Shown piece after piece: positions 20,650-22,772 of a stretch of DNA of 22,772 nucleotides. A program made the position numbers and the translations under genes. This stretch comes from Pleurotus djamor (lineage: Eukaryota; Basidiomycota; Agaricomycetes; Agaricales; Pleurotaceae). The stretch's first letter is position 1, and each line of letters opens with the position of its first letter. The stretch covers positions 1 through 22,772 of the forward strand of contig JAPEVF010000721.1 of assembly GCA_029747585.1 (NCBI GenBank). Reading direction: 5' to 3'. Under the pieces are notes generated by a model. The model did no database searches and was not told the DNA's origin. It saw nothing but the letters and a program-made list of their open reading frames with translations.

Positions 20650-20692
20650 TGCGGATGTGGATCTGCTTTAACCTGCCAATACGCTCGACCAT

Positions 20693-20699
20693 CTTTATA
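20693..20699 (-). promoter_or_regulatory. TATA box of NmrA-like copy B
   Basis: TATAAAG read on the minus strand, 44 bp before the ATG at 20649, in the 265-bp spacer behind the methyltransferase gene. Confidence 0.5.
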
Positions 20700-20914
20700 G
20701 TTCCCATACCTTACAACTGAGTCGCCTCATTTGCAGAAAGCTGAAACTCGGCGTTGTGGAACATGCGAAATCGATCAGAGGTGAAGCAGAGTTGTCAGCA
20801 AGAAGGCCTCTTCATGACAAATCTCTTGTTTATATTTACGCATCGTGTTTCACGATGTCTAATCACGACCATTAACATCGGTATGGGGAGTGATGCAGGG
20901 AACGCGACCGCTCG

Positions 20915-22772
20915 CTACGGAGCTGATTCTTGTGAACTGTCTTTCGCGAAGAAATTTTTCCCATAGTTCAAGAATAATTCATCTCCAGCTTCAAGGTCGA
21001 CCACTATCGTGTGAGTGGTCAGAGGTAGTCGGGGTGACATTTGATAATTGAATCTCACGAGCGTAGATTCCGAGGTTGAGATCACCATTGACCATCCAAG
21101 CTAATCACCAGTGAGATGGGGAAGAAAGGGTAATTTGAAAGTAAGGACTCACTTTCCGTCATGACATTGCAATTTTCATTGTGATTGATGAATCTCACCA
21201 CACCTCCTGCATATGCGCTATCTATAGAGTCTGAAGAGGCTGCGCTTACTCCGTACAGGTAGTTTCGCTGTTTGTGAAGAGCAAGCCAGCTGTAAGGTTC
21301 GAGATCATATCAGTAAACGGAATTTGGTACCGTCCTGGCAGTGAGGACGTACTCTCTAGCAGTAGTAGTCGAGTGGCCGACAGTTTCACCCACGTACTCT
21401 ACGTGCGCGATAAGAGGGCTGTTAATAGCAACACGGGCTATCGCGACTATGGCTACACACCTCCTATCAACTCGCCTTTGCGGACCGACTCACGCAAAAA
21501 CAGCCCGGATCCATAGGACGAGGCTCTGACTTCAACAGCCTGAGAAACTCGTGAGAAATCGACGACCTGTGAGGGGCAAATGTGATACTTTGCGCCGCCC
21601 GTGTTGAATATCAGAGTTCTCGCAAGTTCGTGGATGCTTAGCTAGAGCACGGTCAGATGGTGCGAATTGGGTTAAAATCGCATACTTCTGGTGAAGGAAC
21701 GATGAGCGAGATACGTCAAGAATTCCAAGGCGATACTACTTGCTTCGAATTGCATTTGATACACAGTTCCGGATTGCATTCCCTCCGGGCAGCTCGACAA
21801 GGACAGGACTCTCGACAGGCATACTTTTCACCCAAGCTATTGGTTTGTAAAGCGCATTTGCACCCGCGGAAGCGCAAAGTACCTGAGGTCATGGATAAGT
21901 TACGTACAGTGGCCCTGAACAGGACAGAGAACGCACACTCCTGGGCGCAGACGCAGCGGCGTTCACAGTTTCTTCGTGAGTCATAACAAGGACAACCGCT
22001 TCGACAGGGGCCGGCATGGGTGCATGGGCTAGTGCTGAGGGTGAAAATGAGATACAAGGTAAAGTGCGAGCGCGTATTTGAGGATTACTAGTGAAAGGCA
22101 GTGTTGCTGTTCCATTCTTGAAAGCACATGAGTTCAAAGGAAGGTTTAACGTGGAAGTATAAAACCATCTTACTTGACAAGACATACGAAGACGAGATAC
22201 TGGAAGGATTACGCTTCACTCGTCGGCGGATAATTTTTGGGACTAATCTAGAGCGCGTGTAGAATATCTAAAAACCAGAGATGAGTGGAATAGAACGGGT
22301 GGAAAAATGTGCCTACCTCGTTACAAGGCTTTCGCATTATGGCTGACATATCGCATGGTTGAGCATCAGGATCCAAGCGGAACAGCGTCTCGAAAAAAGA
22401 AAGATCTTCTTCAGACCATTTGCAGTCTGTGATAACCTTCTCGTGGAGGAAACATTCGGGGCCGCATGATTCCGTGCCCTTCAAGCGGAGGTCGCTGGAA
22501 GATACCCTTGGCGTGGCTGGATTTGGTGGAAATCTTGACAAAACCCAATGTGGGCTGCAGTAGGCGTGCAAGCAAGACATTCCAAAACAGAATTCAGGAA
22601 TGTACCGCTCTTTCAGTGTCCCCACCGTGTCGACCGGAGGCAGGGGCTCTTGTGAGAGGGTCTGGTAACCTTCTGGAAAGTCCCTGATTGCGAATGTCAG
22701 TGTCGGGAAAAATTGTTGGTATGTCTCCGACCTTTGAATGGTGGCGGTATCGAGCAGCGTCCTAGTGGTTGA
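20915..22772 (-). CDS. E(z)/EZH2-like histone H3K27 methyltransferase, C-terminal part (5' end outside window)
   Basis: Catalytic subunit type of Polycomb repressive complex 2. Eleven exons on minus: right edge (22772)-22317, 22267-22174, 22116-22089, 22034-21937, 21882-21740, 21687-21589, 21539-21461, 21398-21353, 21289-21153, 21100-21059, 21003-20915; 436 residues visible, all phases agreeing. Order of parts: a Cys-containing pre-CXC region (CGPECFLHE, then KWSEEDLSFFETLF like the SANT-like segment); a CXC domain with the repeated Cys pattern PCTHAGPCRSGCPCYDSRRN and CRESCPCRAARRECNPELC; then SET with YGSGLF (315-320), EYVGE (333-337), RFINHNENC (380-388), VNGDLNLGIYA and GDELFLNYG (Y421). 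The CXC-SET order identifies the E(z) family. Departures from the SET consensus: NHS is NHN, the residues after it are shortened, and FDY is LNY. The catalytic Asn-His and Tyr remain, so activity is plausible but not certain. Exon 3 is only 28 nt. Confidence 0.88.

Overview
The window is nuclear DNA of a filamentous basidiomycete, most likely an agaricomycete. The genes are cut by many short introns (about 46-73 nt) with GT(A/G)-type donors and YAG acceptors. The gene families fit as well: an agaricomycete-type sesquiterpene synthase, an agaricomycete NLR/TPR-like N-terminus, and a MAK5 helicase with basidiomycete-like exon structure. All gene models below were assembled by hand from reading frame, splice consensus and exon phase, and exon lists are given in each entry. 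No tRNA, rRNA, CRISPR, prokaryotic or viral gene was recognised.

Layout. Positions 1-1113 (minus) hold the 5' half of an NLR/TPR-like gene running off the left edge. Positions 1794-4664 (minus) hold a complete 12-exon DEAD-box RNA helicase, MAK5/DDX24 type, for 60S ribosome assembly. Positions 5107-8397 (minus) hold a complete 16-exon major-facilitator transporter with a ~320-residue central loop and a 9-nt microexon. Positions 8398-11218 are gene-free as far as I can tell. Positions 11319-12523 (plus) hold a complete 4-exon sesquiterpene synthase (341 aa). Positions 12524-16294 are a gene-poor stretch with a MITE-like inverted-repeat element and a few unassigned open frames. Positions 16295-17720 (plus) hold a 2-exon Golgi-type glycosyltransferase with a DxD motif. 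Positions 18129-19153 and 19610-20649 (minus) hold two tandem paralogous NmrA/isoflavone-reductase-like NAD(P)-binding proteins with matching exon structure. Positions 20915-22772 (minus) hold the C-terminal 436 residues of an E(z)/EZH2-like histone methyltransferase (CXC plus SET), running off the right edge.

How the parts may relate. The terpene synthase, the pair of NmrA-like oxidoreductases, the glycosyltransferase and perhaps the MFS transporter lie within about 15 kb and could be a small terpenoid pathway neighbourhood. No cytochrome P450 or pathway regulator is visible here, so this is inference. MAK5 is a housekeeping ribosome-assembly gene. The PRC2-type methyltransferase is a chromatin silencer, and its proximity to an accessory metabolic locus is suggestive only.

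Sequence quality: there are three single N bases (3639, 3689, 13496), each next to a homopolymer run. The two inside MAK5 behave as spurious extra bases, because leaving them out restores one continuous conserved helicase frame.
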